Shown here in pieces: positions 1-8,482 of a DNA stretch of 64,000 bases. A model generated the notes under the pieces. That model was not told the DNA's origin and made no database searches. It worked only from the letters and a program-made list of their open reading frames with translations. The stretch is from an uncultured Parolsenella sp. (GTDB lineage Bacteria; Actinomycetota; Coriobacteriia; Coriobacteriales; Atopobiaceae). Both the position numbers and the translations under genes were made by a program. Location of the stretch: assembly GCA_934668375.1 (NCBI GenBank), contig CAKUNF010000009.1, positions 5,632 to 69,631 on the forward strand, written 5' to 3'. Each line of letters starts with the position of its first letter. Positions within the stretch are counted from its first letter, which is position 1.

Positions 1-2
1 CG

Positions 3-575
3 GCCCTTCTCGCGCACTTCATCTTCGAATACATTCACCCCTTCTATGACGGCAATGGGCGTACGGGGCGCTACCTTCTCGCGCTTTATCTCTCAGGCCC
101 GCTCTCCACGATCACGGCGCTCTCGCTCTCTCGCTCGATCGCGGAGAATCGAGCGCCCTACTATCGCGCGTTCAAGGACGCCGAGTTGCCCATAAATCAC
201 GGGGAGCTCACGCCATTTGTCCTCACGATGCTTGAATATGTAAGCGAAGCTCAGAAGCGCATCATCGAGGAACTCGAACATGGCCAGGCGCTCCTTGCGA
301 GCGCGGCCCAGGAACTTGAGGGGCTCCGCGAGCGCGAGAACCTTAGCGACCGGGAGCGCGACCTGCTCTTTCTCCTTCTCCAGCACTCGGTCTTCGGCGC
401 GTTCCCAGACGTGCCGACCGCCACACTCAGCGAGGAGATGGGGCTTGGAGTGCAGATGACGAGACGTCACCTCAAGCGACTCGAAGGAGAGGGGCTTGTC
501 GAAAGAACCAGCGCGAGACCCGTCAGGTTCTCCCTGGGCGACAGGGCCCGCAAGCTTTTGCTCACCGAGGAGTAG
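3..575 (+). CDS. Fic family protein, 5' end outside the window
   Basis: The visible part opens in frame with [14 protein letters not shown] followed by DGNGRTGR. This is the Fic core motif HPFxDGNGRxxR, whose His is catalytic and whose acidic and Gly/Asn residues hold the nucleotide phosphates. Fic proteins usually transfer AMP or another nucleotide part to a hydroxyl side chain of a target protein. The remaining ~170 residues include a helical linker and a C-terminal winged-helix region ([20 protein letters not shown], then VERT), so this is the Fic-plus-HTH type common in bacterial chromosomes. The N-terminal Fic/DOC_N region and the start codon lie upstream of base 1. The stop is 26 bases before the next gene, so co-transcription is likely. 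The target is not predictable from the sequence. Confidence 0.9.
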   Translation, partial: ALLAHFIFEYIHPFYDGNGRTGRYLLALYLSGPLSTITALSLSRSIAENRAPYYRAFKDAELPINHGELTPFVLTMLEYVSEAQKRIIEELEHGQALLASAAQELEGLRERENLSDRERDLLFLLLQHSVFGAFPDVPTATLSEEMGLGVQMTRRHLKRLEGEGLVERTSARPVRFSLGDRARKLLLTEE

Positions 576-601
576 CATTGCAGGCGAACAAGGAGACGTC
601 C

Positions 602-1438
602 ATGCACATAGACAGGGCGCGTGCCCGCGCGGCGTTTGCCGCGTATGTGGCGCCGTATGATCCGGACAACCCGCGCATTGCGCTCAAGGTTGCACATACA
701 TATAGAGTGGCGGAGGTCGCCGAGCGCGTGGCCGCGGCGCAGGGCCTGCCAGCCGAGGACGTCGACCTGGCCTGGCTGTGCGGCCTGCTCCACGACATAG
801 GCCGCTTTGAGCAGGTGCGCCGTTGGGACACGTTCCGCGACGCTCGGTCCACGAGCCACGCGAGCCTTGGCGAGGACGTGCTGTTTGGCACGCGCGAGAG
901 ACTGGGCACACCGGTTGCCGGGGCCGGCGCCGGCGTTGCTCGCATCCGCGACTTTGTGGACGACGCACGAGAGGACGAGCTCATCCGCACGGCAGTGTCC
1001 CTGCACAGCGACTATCGGCTGCCCGAGGGTCTCGATGAGCGCACGCGCCTGTTCTGCGACCTCACGCGCGACGCCGACAAGGTGGACATTCTCGGCACCG
1101 TCCAGGCGGGAACGCCCGAGACGCTGCTGGGATGCACAGGCGACGAGCTTCTCGACAGCGGTTTGTCCGACGAGGCCGTCGCGGCCTTTGACGAGCGTCG
1201 CTGCATGCTGCGAGACGATCGCTCCCAGCCGGCGGATTTTCTCGTAAGCTTCTGCTGCTTTGCGTTTGAGCTTGCCTTTGCCGAGAGCAGGCGAATCATG
1301 CGCGAGCAGGGATACATATATGAGCTTCTCGAGCGGCCGTTTGGGATTGCCGAGCCCTTCCGCCGCGAGGACACGCGCCGCGAGCTTGCGCGCATGGGCC
1401 GCGAGATGCACGTCTATCTGGAGGGAGACGCCTCATGA
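602..1438 (+). CDS. HD-domain metal-dependent phosphohydrolase-like protein
   Basis: A 278-residue soluble protein. The HD-domain metal ligands are visible in order: His in KVAHTYRV (~residue 31), the HD pair in GLLHDIGR (~residue 60), a His in SLHSDYR and an Asp in RDADKVDIL. These fit an HD phosphohydrolase acting on a nucleotide or similar phosphate ester; the substrate is unknown. The ATG at 602 was chosen because AAGGAGA sits 6-7 bases upstream. A TTG start at 578 in the same frame has no such site. The stop overlaps the asparaginase start by four bases (ATGA), so the two genes are translationally coupled. Confidence 0.85.
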   Translation: MHIDRARARAAFAAYVAPYDPDNPRIALKVAHTYRVAEVAERVAAAQGLPAEDVDLAWLCGLLHDIGRFEQVRRWDTFRDARSTSHASLGEDVLFGTRERLGTPVAGAGAGVARIRDFVDDAREDELIRTAVSLHSDYRLPEGLDERTRLFCDLTRDADKVDILGTVQAGTPETLLGCTGDELLDSGLSDEAVAAFDERRCMLRDDRSQPADFLVSFCCFAFELAFAESRRIMREQGYIYELLERPFGIAEPFRREDTRRELARMGREMHVYLEGDAS

Positions 1439-2442
1439 CCAAGCCCCGCATCCTTCTTGTTGCCACGGGGGGAACCATCGCCTCAGCCGAGGACGGCAAC
1501 GGCCTGACGCCGCAGCTCACGGGCGAGCAGCTTGCGGGATACGTGCCGCAGGCGGCAGAGCTTGCGGACATCGACATCGTGCAGCCCATGAACATCGACA
1601 GCACGAACATGCGTCCGGCAGACTGGCAGGCCATCGGCGACGCCATTCTCGCGCGATACGAGGACTACGACGGCTTTGTGGTGCTGCACGGCACCGACAC
1701 GATGGCCTACACGGCCGCGGCGCTCTCCTACCTCATTCAGGACAGCCCCAGGCCCATCGTGCTCACCGGCTCGCAGCAGCCCATGGGCAGCCCGTTCACG
1801 GACGCGCGGATCAACCTGTACCAGAGCGTGCTGTATGCGGCGGACCCGGCGTCGCGCGACGTGACCGTGGTGTTTGGCGGCAAGGTTGTGGCCGGCACGC
1901 GCGCCCGCAAGCAGCGCACGATGAGCTTCAACGCCTTCACGAGTGTCAACTACCCGGAGCTGGCGCTCATTCGCAACGACCGCATCATCCGAACGGCACC
2001 AGCGGGCGCGGAGACGGGCCGAGGCGCCGCCGAGCCGCGCGTCTACCATGACCTTGACGAGCGCGTGTTCGTGCTCAAGCTCACGCCCGAGGTGAACCCA
2101 TCCGTCTTTGAGCTGCTGCGCCGCGACTACGACGCCATCATCCTCGAGACGTTTGGCATTGGCGGCATCCCCGACACGCTGCACGACGCGATCTTTGGAT
2201 GGGTGGACTCCGGGCGTACACTCGTTGTGACCACCCAAGTTCCCGAGGAAGGTCTTGACCTGGGAGTTTACGAGGTTGGCCGTGCCTATGCGGAGCACCC
2301 GGGCATCCTCAAGGGCGCGGACATGACCTGCGAGGCGCTCGTGGCAAAGACGATGTGGGCGCTGGGTCAGACACGCGAGCCGGCGAGGCTGCGCGACCTG
2401 TTCTACGAGCCGATCAACTGCGACAGGCTGCCGGAGGCGTAG
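1435..2442 (+). CDS. ansA: L-asparaginase
   Basis: A 335-residue protein that fits an asparaginase hydrolysing L-asparagine to aspartate and ammonia. The first catalytic Thr lies in VATGGTIAS (residue 14). The second active-site motif HGTDTM follows at about residue 85, and TGSQQPMGSPFTD continues the N-terminal domain. The C-terminal domain has LETFGIGGIPD. No signal peptide is seen, so the enzyme is probably cytoplasmic. It overlaps the HD gene by four bases and is followed by a C-rich run and a possible terminator. Assignment to type I or type II was not attempted. Confidence 0.92.
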   Translation: MTKPRILLVATGGTIASAEDGNGLTPQLTGEQLAGYVPQAAELADIDIVQPMNIDSTNMRPADWQAIGDAILARYEDYDGFVVLHGTDTMAYTAAALSYLIQDSPRPIVLTGSQQPMGSPFTDARINLYQSVLYAADPASRDVTVVFGGKVVAGTRARKQRTMSFNAFTSVNYPELALIRNDRIIRTAPAGAETGRGAAEPRVYHDLDERVFVLKLTPEVNPSVFELLRRDYDAIILETFGIGGIPDTLHDAIFGWVDSGRTLVVTTQVPEEGLDLGVYEVGRAYAEHPGILKGADMTCEALVAKTMWALGQTREPARLRDLFYEPINCDRLPEA

Positions 2443-2512
2443 GCGCAGCCGCCCCCCCCCCGAATAACATGACGCCCTTTTTGGCATAAAACCAATCATC
2501 TGTGCGCCCCGC

Positions 2513-2575
2513 GGCCCTTGAAGGGTGGAGAAACCACTCGCTACCCGTTGCCAGGAGCGCCAGAGGGGCCTTTTT
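2513..2575 (+). terminator. possible terminator after ansA
   Basis: GGCCC at 2513-2517 can pair with GGGCC at 2566-2570, which is followed directly by TTTTT. The enclosed segment forms its own small stem (GTGG at 2525-2528 with CCAC at 2534-2537). The closing stem is short, so this is a modest prediction. It could instead belong to the leader of the importer downstream. Confidence 0.4.
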
Positions 2576-2579
2576 GCTT

Positions 2580-2913
2580 CTCAATGATGCCCGGAGTGTC
2601 GTTTTGGGCGCATGATCGGCCGCTCCATCGCACTGATGATTGCTTTTGTGACAGAGGTTGCCGATTCGACACATCACGAGGCACGGCAGCCGAGAACAGC
2701 GGGGCGCCAGCCTCGTCCGCTGGCAATTTTGGCCTTGATCCCAGCGCGTCCGACGGCACCTTGCCTCCAAACGTTACAAGGTGGTTTCACCCCGGCGGGC
2801 AGAACGGGCGCACTGTCATGAACGTCTTGGCCGGCAAGGTACTATCCAGATATCACCAGGGATTTGCGGGGCCGCGCCACGGGCCCGACCCCGCACATAA
2901 GGAAGGGAAGACC
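2580..2913 (+). promoter_or_regulatory. structured leader before an amino-acid-type ABC operon
   Basis: This ~330-base stretch has no convincing gene. It contains GCCAGC/GCTGGC (2706-2711 with 2719-2724) and two hairpins that exclude each other. CACCTTG (2757-2763) pairs with CAAGGTG (2777-2783). GGTG (2780-2783) can instead pair with CACC (2788-2791). The stretch CAAGGTGGTTTCACC loosely resembles a T-box element (AGGTGGNACC), but with extra bases. Related TrpXYZ importers are T-box controlled in some bacteria. A regulatory leader is an inference; no specifier loop was identified. Confidence 0.35.
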
Positions 2914-3891
2914 ATGAACTCCATCTCCAGGCGCACGTTCCTGGCCAGCTCCGCGGGGGCTGCCGCCCTCGCGCTCACCGCATGCGGTGGCTCCGGCTCC
3001 GGCAGCTCCGATGCCTCCGGCGACAAGACCTACAAGATCGGCGTCCTGCAGCTCACGCAGCACGCCGCCCTCGACGCCGCCAACGAGGGCTTCGTCGAGG
3101 CCCTCGACGCCTCCGGCATCAAGTACACCATCGATCAGCAGAACGCCAACAACGACCAGAGCGCCTGCGCCACCATCGCCTCCAAGCTCGTGGGCGATGG
3201 CGATGACCTCATCTTCGCCATCGCGACGCCCGCGGCCCAGGCCGTTGCCGCCGCCACGACGGACATCCCCATCGTGGGCTCCGCCATCACCGACTACGCC
3301 GCCTCCGGCCTCGTTGCCGACAACGACAAGCCGGGCGGAAACCTCACCGGCACGTCTGACATGAACCCCGTCGACGACCAGATCGCCATGCTCCAGAAGG
3401 TTCTGCCCGAGGCCAAGCACATCGGTATGCTCTACTGCACCGCCGAGTCCAACTCGCAGCTCCAGATCGAGATGGCCGAGGCGGCATGCGACAAGGCCGG
3501 CCTCACCACCGAGCGCTTCACCGTCTCCAGCTCCAACGAAATCCAGAGCGTCGTGGAGTCCATGGTGGGCAAGGTCGACGCCGGCTACTCCCCCACCGAC
3601 AACACCATCGCCGCGGCGGCCGCCCAGGTGGGCCAGATCGCCAAGGAGGGCAAGCTGCCCTTCATCACCGGCGAGGAGAACATGTGCATGGGCATGGGCA
3701 TCTGCACCGTCTCCATCGACTACAAGGAGCTCGGCAAGATGGCCGGCGAGATGGCCGTCAAGATCCTCAAGGGTGAGGACACCCCGGCCAACATGGCCAT
3801 CGAGACCGAGACGGGCGACCAGCTCCAGACCATCAAGAACGAGGAGATGGCCGAGGCCCTGGGCATCGATCTGTCCGTCCTCGACGCCTAG
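2914..3891 (+). CDS. ABC transporter substrate-binding lipoprotein, TrpX/COG2984 type
   Basis: A 325-residue precursor. The N-terminus carries SRRTF, a hydrophobic stretch and the lipobox LTAC with the modified Cys at residue 24, so the mature protein is anchored on the outer face of the membrane; the double Arg may also allow Tat export. The mature part has the two-lobed fold of the ABC_sub_bind family (COG2984), with segments such as KIGVLQLTQHAALD, IFAIATPAAQA and VGSAITDY. Family members bind aromatic amino acids or other small ligands; the ligand here is not proven. The start follows GGAAGGGAAG. It is the first gene of a three-gene importer, with a strong hairpin separating it from the permease. 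Confidence 0.88.
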   Translation: MNSISRRTFLASSAGAAALALTACGGSGSGSSDASGDKTYKIGVLQLTQHAALDAANEGFVEALDASGIKYTIDQQNANNDQSACATIASKLVGDGDDLIFAIATPAAQAVAAATTDIPIVGSAITDYAASGLVADNDKPGGNLTGTSDMNPVDDQIAMLQKVLPEAKHIGMLYCTAESNSQLQIEMAEAACDKAGLTTERFTVSSSNEIQSVVESMVGKVDAGYSPTDNTIAAAAAQVGQIAKEGKLPFITGEENMCMGMGICTVSIDYKELGKMAGEMAVKILKGEDTPANMAIETETGDQLQTIKNEEMAEALGIDLSVLDA

Positions 3892-3961
3892 CTGTCGGCG
3901 GGCCACGCCCGCAACCCCATGGCTGGGTTCGCTCACGCTAAACTAGAGCGAGTTGTGCGTT

Positions 3962-3997
3962 GCGCGCCCCGGTGGGTAGGCACCCGCCGGGGCGCGC
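3962..3997 (+). terminator. intra-operon GC hairpin between binding protein and permease
   Basis: GCGCGCCCCGG (3962-3972) is a perfect inverted repeat of CCGGGGCGCGC (3987-3997), with a 14-base loop that can fold further. It lies 70 bases after the binding-protein stop and 18 before the permease ATG, with only TT after the stem. A partial terminator or RNA stabiliser that keeps the binding protein in excess over the membrane parts is the likely role (inferred). Confidence 0.6.
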
Positions 3998-4015
3998 TTG
4001 AATGGAAGGAACGTC

Positions 4016-4930
4016 ATGCTGACAGCAATGCTCGGCGCCGTCTCCCAGGGCATCCTGTGGGGAATCATGGTGCTCGGCGTGTTCATCACCTACAAGCTGC
4101 TTGACATCGCAGACCTGACGGTCGACGGCAGCTTTGCCACGGGCGGCGCCGTGTGCGCCGTGTGCGTGGTTGCCGGCGTCAATCCGGCACTCGCCATCGC
4201 GGCCTCCATGCTTGCGGGCGCGCTCACGGGCGCGGTCACGGGCTTTCTCGCCACGGCGTTCGAGATTCCCGCCATCCTCGCGGGCATCCTCACGCAGATC
4301 AGCCTGTGGTCGGTGAACCTGCGCATCATGGGCAAGTCCAACACGCCGCTGCTCACCAACGAGACCGTGTTCACGCAGCTTGGCAATGCCACGGGACTGC
4401 CCGCAAACGTGTGCGCCATCATCGTGGGCTTGCTCGTTGCCGTGGTCATCGTGGCCGCCCTGTACTGGTTCTTTGGCACCGAGATCGGCTCGGCCCTACG
4501 CGCCACGGGCGACAACGAGGCCATGATCCGCGCCCTGGGCGTCAACACCAACACCACCAAGGTCATCGCGCTCACGCTCTCGAACGCCCTCGTGGGTCTG
4601 TCCGGCGGCCTCATCTGCCAGCAGCAGAAGTACGCCGACATCGGCATGGGCACGGGCGCCATCGTCATCGGCCTGGCCGCCATTGTCATCGGCGAGGTGC
4701 TCGGCCGCATGCTGCCGGGCGGCCTCTCCAAGTTCGCGCACAGGCTCATCTCGGCCGTCGTTGGCTCCATCGTCTACTTCCTCATTCGCGCCATCGTGCT
4801 GCAGCTGGGCATGGACGCCAACGACATGAAGCTGCTCTCCGCCATCATCGTGGCCATCGCCCTGTGCGTGCCCGTTGTCACGGAGCGTATCCAACGGCGC
4901 CGGGCCTACTCGAAGGGAGGCGAGCAGTAA
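4016..4930 (+). CDS. ABC transporter permease, TrpY/COG4120 type
   Basis: A 304-residue integral membrane protein with about eight hydrophobic segments, beginning MLTAMLGAVSQGILWGIMVLG. It includes IADLTVDGSFATGGAV, a pattern typical of the COG4120 permeases that partner COG2984 binding proteins. ALRATGDNEAMIRALGVN resembles the cytoplasmic coupling region that contacts the ATPase. The ATG at 4016 is preceded by GGAAGGA at the right distance; a TTG 18 bases upstream lacks a site. The stop TAA shares one base with the ATG of the ATPase gene. This is the channel of the importer encoded at 2914-5733. Confidence 0.9.
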   Translation: MLTAMLGAVSQGILWGIMVLGVFITYKLLDIADLTVDGSFATGGAVCAVCVVAGVNPALAIAASMLAGALTGAVTGFLATAFEIPAILAGILTQISLWSVNLRIMGKSNTPLLTNETVFTQLGNATGLPANVCAIIVGLLVAVVIVAALYWFFGTEIGSALRATGDNEAMIRALGVNTNTTKVIALTLSNALVGLSGGLICQQQKYADIGMGTGAIVIGLAAIVIGEVLGRMLPGGLSKFAHRLISAVVGSIVYFLIRAIVLQLGMDANDMKLLSAIIVAIALCVPVVTERIQRRRAYSKGGEQ

Positions 4931-5733
4931 TGACGACGATGCTCAAGCTCTCGCACGTCACCAAGACGTTCAACAAGGGCACCGTGACCGAGAAGCGCGC
5001 ACTCACGGGCGTGAACCTCGAGCTTGCCGAGGGTGACTTCGTCACCGTCATCGGCGGCAACGGCGCCGGCAAGTCCACGCTGCTCAACATGATCGCGGGC
5101 GTCTATCCGCTTGACGCGGGCACCATCGAGCTCGACGGCACGGACGTCTCGCGCATGACCGAGCCGCAGCGCGCCAAGTTCCTGGGCCGCGTGTTCCAGG
5201 ACCCGATGCGCGGCACCGCCGCCGACATGCAGATTGCCGAGAACCTCGCGCTGGCCAAGCGACGCGGCCAGAAGCGCGGCCTTGCCTGGGGCATCTCCGC
5301 GGAGGAGAAGGAGGAGTATCCCAAGCTCCTCGCCACGCTGGGCCTGGGTCTGGAAAGCCGCATGACCGCAAAGGTCGGCCTGCTCTCCGGCGGCCAGCGC
5401 CAGGCGCTCACGCTGCTCATGGCCACGCTCACCAACCCCAAGCTGCTGCTGCTCGACGAGCACACGGCCGCCCTTGACCCCAAGACGGCCAAGAAGGTGC
5501 TCGACCTCACCGAGCAGATCGTGAGCGAGCGCAAGCTCACGACGCTCATGATCACGCACAACATGAATGACGCCATCCGCCTGGGCAACCGCCTCATCAT
5601 GATGCACGAGGGAAACGTCATCTACGACGTGCGCGGCGAGGAGAAGAAGAGCCTCACCGTGCCTGACCTGCTGCAGAAGTTCGAGGAGGTCTCGGGCGGC
5701 GAGCTCGCGAACGACCGCATGCTGCTGAGCTAG
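4930..5733 (+). CDS. ABC transporter ATP-binding protein, TrpZ/COG1101 type
   Basis: A 267-residue ATPase of the importer. Walker A is GGNGAGKST, the Q-loop lies in VFQDPMRG, the ABC signature is LLSGGQRQAL, Walker B is LLLLDEH and the switch His is in MITHNM. The aspartate-glutamate pair of Walker B is intact (DEH), so it should hydrolyse ATP. Start and preceding stop overlap as TAATG, which gives tight coupling with the permease. A clear terminator follows 30 bases after the stop. With the two preceding genes it makes a complete three-part importer. Confidence 0.93.
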   Translation: MTTMLKLSHVTKTFNKGTVTEKRALTGVNLELAEGDFVTVIGGNGAGKSTLLNMIAGVYPLDAGTIELDGTDVSRMTEPQRAKFLGRVFQDPMRGTAADMQIAENLALAKRRGQKRGLAWGISAEEKEEYPKLLATLGLGLESRMTAKVGLLSGGQRQALTLLMATLTNPKLLLLDEHTAALDPKTAKKVLDLTEQIVSERKLTTLMITHNMNDAIRLGNRLIMMHEGNVIYDVRGEEKKSLTVPDLLQKFEEVSGGELANDRMLLS

Positions 5734-5762
5734 CGGCGACGCGCACCACAGCATAGACTTGC

Positions 5763-5793
5763 GAAAGGGCTCCGCCACGTGCGGGGCCCTTTC
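5763..5793 (+). terminator. rho-independent terminator of the importer operon
   Basis: GAAAGGGCTCCGC pairs with GCGGGGCCCTTTC through one G-T pair, with a six-base loop and a T-containing tail (TTTCTCGTT). It follows the ATPase stop by 29 bases. Confidence 0.75.
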
Positions 5794-5827
5794 TCGTTCA
5801 TGCTATCCTCGACCTGTGCTTTTGGTA

Positions 5828-5865
5828 GGCGCGCGGGACCAAACGAACCCGTCCCCCTTGGCGCC
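5828..5865 (+). repeat. dispersed palindrome, CCCGTCCCC type (family C)
   Basis: GGCGC and GGGAC on the left pair with GTCCC and GCGCC on the right around AACGAACCCGTCCCC. Related hairpins with the same inner sequence occur at 21166, 27288, 28893 and 35126. It lies just before the ribosome-binding site of the next gene. Confidence 0.5.
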
Positions 5866-5890
5866 GAGAACAAGGAGAGTGCAAGCCCAT

Positions 5891-6697
5891 ATGAAGCCAG
5901 AAACCGCCGAGGCGTATCAGCACCTCGTCTCAACGTTTGTTGCAGCCATCGAGGGATGCGGGGCAGACGTTCCGCAGGCCACCGTCGAGAAGCTCGCGAG
6001 CGAGCCGCTCGCTGCGTGCGAGGAGCTCAACGAGTTCGCACTGTCGTGCGGCGCCGTGAGCGATGACGTGGACGCCGCGCTTGCCGCCATCTACGAGTCC
6101 ATGGACGCCGCGGACGCGCGCGGCCCCGTGGACGAGGACTGCGTGCGCCACATCGTCGCCGCCTGGACGAGCACGCACGTGGAGCGCCCCGTCGTGGAGC
6201 CGGAACCCGAGCCGAAGCCCGAGCCGGCCGCCAAGCCCGGGAACGAGGCGCCCGCAGAGGAGCAGCCTGCCGAGAAGTCCAAGCGCCGACGCAACCGCAA
6301 GGCCAAGGAGGTCCGTGAGGAGGACATCGAGGCAAGCGAGGAGACCGCCGGACAGGGCGATGCCCAGGCCGAGCGCGTCGACGTGAAGCCGGGACGCAGG
6401 TCTCGCGCCAAGGCAAAGGCCGCGAAGCAGGCAGACGCCCCCACCGAGGCCAAGGCCGTGGAGGAGCCCACGGAGCAGAAGGGCGCCGCCAGCAAGCAGG
6501 GCGCCCCTGAAAAGCCCGTGGCAGCCAAGCCGAGCCCCGAGGAGGAGACGCTCGGCGTGGAGCAGGCGGTGGCCATTCTCGGCGTGAGCAGGCCCACGAT
6601 CTACAAGCTCATCGAGTCCGGAGAGCTACCCGCGCACAAGAAGGGCCGCTCGTGGCGCATCTCGGCGGCAGCCGTCACCGAGAGGGCGGCAAAGTAG
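5891..6697 (+). CDS. helix-turn-helix (excisionase-type) DNA-binding protein with long charged linker
   Basis: 268 residues in three parts. Residues 1-100 are helical and acidic with no family I can name. Residues ~100-215 are low-complexity, rich in Glu, Lys, Ala and Pro. The last ~50 residues form a MerR/excisionase-type winged HTH: LGVEQAVAILGVSRPTIYKL, then a short wing with KKGRSWRIS. Such domains bind DNA and in phage act as excisionases, but here no integrase or phage gene is near and a chromosomal regulator or nucleoid role is more likely. The ATG at 5891 is chosen; AAGGAG lies 13 bases before it, slightly far, and an upstream GTG (5879) is too close to that site. Confidence 0.7.
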   Translation: MKPETAEAYQHLVSTFVAAIEGCGADVPQATVEKLASEPLAACEELNEFALSCGAVSDDVDAALAAIYESMDAADARGPVDEDCVRHIVAAWTSTHVERPVVEPEPEPKPEPAAKPGNEAPAEEQPAEKSKRRRNRKAKEVREEDIEASEETAGQGDAQAERVDVKPGRRSRAKAKAAKQADAPTEAKAVEEPTEQKGAASKQGAPEKPVAAKPSPEEETLGVEQAVAILGVSRPTIYKLIESGELPAHKKGRSWRISAAAVTERAAK

Positions 6698-6728
6698 ACC
6701 TCCGCGCAGCCAGCAGGCAGGCAAAACC

Positions 6729-6757
6729 CGACAGGCCCCTATCCCAGGGGCCTGTCG
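6729..6757. terminator. bidirectional terminator
   Basis: CGACAGGCCCCT pairs perfectly with AGGGGCCTGTCG across a five-base loop. It lies between the convergent HTH gene (ends 6697) and the PAP2 gene, whose stop codon is inside the hairpin. T-rich sequence follows on the + side (TCGTTT). Confidence 0.8.
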
Positions 6758-7428
6758 TCGTTTCCGAGGAAGAGCGGCACGGCAAGGCGCGTGTAGAGCG
6801 CCAGCCAGATGATGGATAGGCAGAAGCCGCCGATGACGTCGCTCGCATAGTGAACGCCCAGGTAGACCCTGCTCACACCAATCATCACGATGACGAAGGC
6901 AAACGCCGCGAGCAGAAATGCGCGCTGGCGACGGTCCTTCTCGTAGCGCCAGACGAACCAGGCGAGCAGCCCGAAGAACGCCATAGCCACCATGGAATGC
7001 CCGGAGGGGAAGCTGAAGCCGCTCACCGTGGCGAGGCGGAAGCCATCCGGTCGGGGACGCTGGATGATGAACTTGAGCACCTGGTTGATGAGCACCACGA
7101 GGCCCAGGTTCACGGCGCAGCACCAACCCGGCCGTCTACCAGGAGCGAACGCCGCGACGACCACGAGCACCACAAGCAGCGTCACGGGCGTGGCGAGCGC
7201 CGAGAAGCTCTCCATGACGGGCGTGAGCCACGGCGTGCGCAGGTGCTGGACGATGAGCCAGTAGGCAGCGCGGTCGAGGCGCATGGACTCGAGCTCCGTC
7301 ACGTCATCGAGAATCAGGAGAAACACGATGGCGCAGACGGCGACCACGACGAGCCTCGCGTTCTGCCTCACGAGCGCGGCGAGCCTCGCCACGACCCTTT
7401 CCGCGCCCGTCTTTCCCTCATGTGACAT
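6739..7428 (-). CDS. PAP2-superfamily membrane phosphatase
   Basis: A 229-residue integral membrane protein with about six hydrophobic segments. All three PAP2 signature motifs are present: KFIIQRPRP, PSGHS and SRVYLGVHYASDVIGG, the last carrying the catalytic His. These enzymes remove phosphate from lipid phosphates such as phosphatidic acid, phosphatidylglycerol phosphate or undecaprenyl pyrophosphate; which one cannot be told here. The start follows a GGAGGGCGGCAATG-type site. It is a single gene, convergent with the HTH gene and sharing its terminator hairpin. Confidence 0.9.
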   Translation of the reverse strand: MSHEGKTGAERVVARLAALVRQNARLVVVAVCAIVFLLILDDVTELESMRLDRAAYWLIVQHLRTPWLTPVMESFSALATPVTLLVVLVVVAAFAPGRRPGWCCAVNLGLVVLINQVLKFIIQRPRPDGFRLATVSGFSFPSGHSMVAMAFFGLLAWFVWRYEKDRRQRAFLLAAFAFVIVMIGVSRVYLGVHYASDVIGGFCLSIIWLALYTRLAVPLFLGNDDRPLG

Positions 7429-7497
7429 TGCCGCCCTCCGTTCTCCCGCAAGTAAAGACGATGATAGCCAACGGAGATGCCCACGGACCAGGCAAGC

Positions 7498-8391
7498 TCA
7501 ACCGCCGCGTCGCGCGGATGCACGGTATTCCCTCGGCGAGACGCCGCTCGCGCGTCGGAACTGCTTCGAGAAGTAGCCCGGGTCCGAGAAGCCGCAATTT
7601 GCAGCCACCTCGGATATGGGAGCGTCACCAAAGGCAAGCATGCCCTGGGCCGCGGAGATGCGGCGCTCGAGAAGCGCCTGCGACGGCGTCTCGCCGAGCA
7701 GGGCCGAGAAGATGCGCTGGCACTCGCGAGGCGTGACGCCGCCCGCTGCGGCAATCTGCTCGATAGTGACCGGGCGCGAATAGGCATCGGAGATCCAGTC
7801 GAGCATAAGCCTGAGACAGCGCTGTCGGGAAGACGAGCCTCGCTTGGGGATGCTGCCAATCTCGGCGAAAACGCCCGCAAGGATGCGAGACAGACCAGAG
7901 CGGACGAGGAGCTCGTAGCCCACGGGCTCGCCCTCGAAAGCCTGGAACGCCTCGTCGAAGGAATCACGGAAGGCAGGTTGGGAATCCGCGCGGAACGCCC
8001 AGGCTGTCTGGTCCGAGGCAACCAGAGGGTCGACGTAGCGGCTCCTGTAGATGCTTCCCCTCTCACCGGCGAGGACGCCCGGCGCACAGACGATGGAGCG
8101 AAACGAGCAGGACTCGCCGCTCATTGGGGCTATGGAGTGCACGCTGCCTGCGTTGATGACGAGCAGGTCCGTCGGGCCAAGCTCGATGGCGCCAGAGGTC
8201 GTGGTGGCAACGGCCTCGCCCGAGTCGAGCATGAAGAACTCAAAGTCATCGTGCCAGTGGCGCGCCACCGTGCCGCCCAGGAAGTCTGACAGGGCACCCC
8301 TGAACGCGGCGCAGGGGAAGCGGTCCGTCCCGTGGGCATAGCGCTCTCTGCCGTTCGCGAACGTGGTGATGACGTTGGGTTTCCTGATCAT
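7498..8391 (-). CDS. AraC family transcriptional regulator
   Basis: 297 residues. The N-terminal ~140 residues form a cupin-like sensor with HWHDDFEFFML and LLVINAGSVHSI, typical of AraC regulators. The C-terminal ~100 residues hold the two HTH motifs of the AraC/XylS fold: ITIEQIAAAGGVTPRECQRI-like, then ISEVAANCGFSDPGYFSKQF and the end motif GVSPREYR. The inducer is unknown. It is transcribed away from the HAD-hydrolase gene; the 248-base gap between them is AT-rich and carries repeated GTCGC motifs, which could be its operator sites. Confidence 0.93.
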   Translation of the reverse strand: MIRKPNVITTFANGRERYAHGTDRFPCAAFRGALSDFLGGTVARHWHDDFEFFMLDSGEAVATTTSGAIELGPTDLLVINAGSVHSIAPMSGESCSFRSIVCAPGVLAGERGSIYRSRYVDPLVASDQTAWAFRADSQPAFRDSFDEAFQAFEGEPVGYELLVRSGLSRILAGVFAEIGSIPKRGSSSRQRCLRLMLDWISDAYSRPVTIEQIAAAGGVTPRECQRIFSALLGETPSQALLERRISAAQGMLAFGDAPISEVAANCGFSDPGYFSKQFRRASGVSPREYRASARRGG

Positions 8392-8482
8392 GGGTGCCTC
8401 CCAGAGGCCGGCAGACGGCTTGTGCTCATATGGCGCTTGTCCCCGGCAACGGTTCGCCCTATTCGAACCGCTAGCAAATAAT

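Noticed and set aside
2757..2800. A confident T-box riboswitch
   Set aside because: The AGGTGG...ACC match needs inserted bases and no Stem I or specifier loop could be drawn by eye. Kept only as a possible regulatory leader.
5891..6697. A prophage excisionase
   Set aside because: The HTH is of the excisionase type, but the protein is 268 residues with a long charged linker and no phage genes are near.
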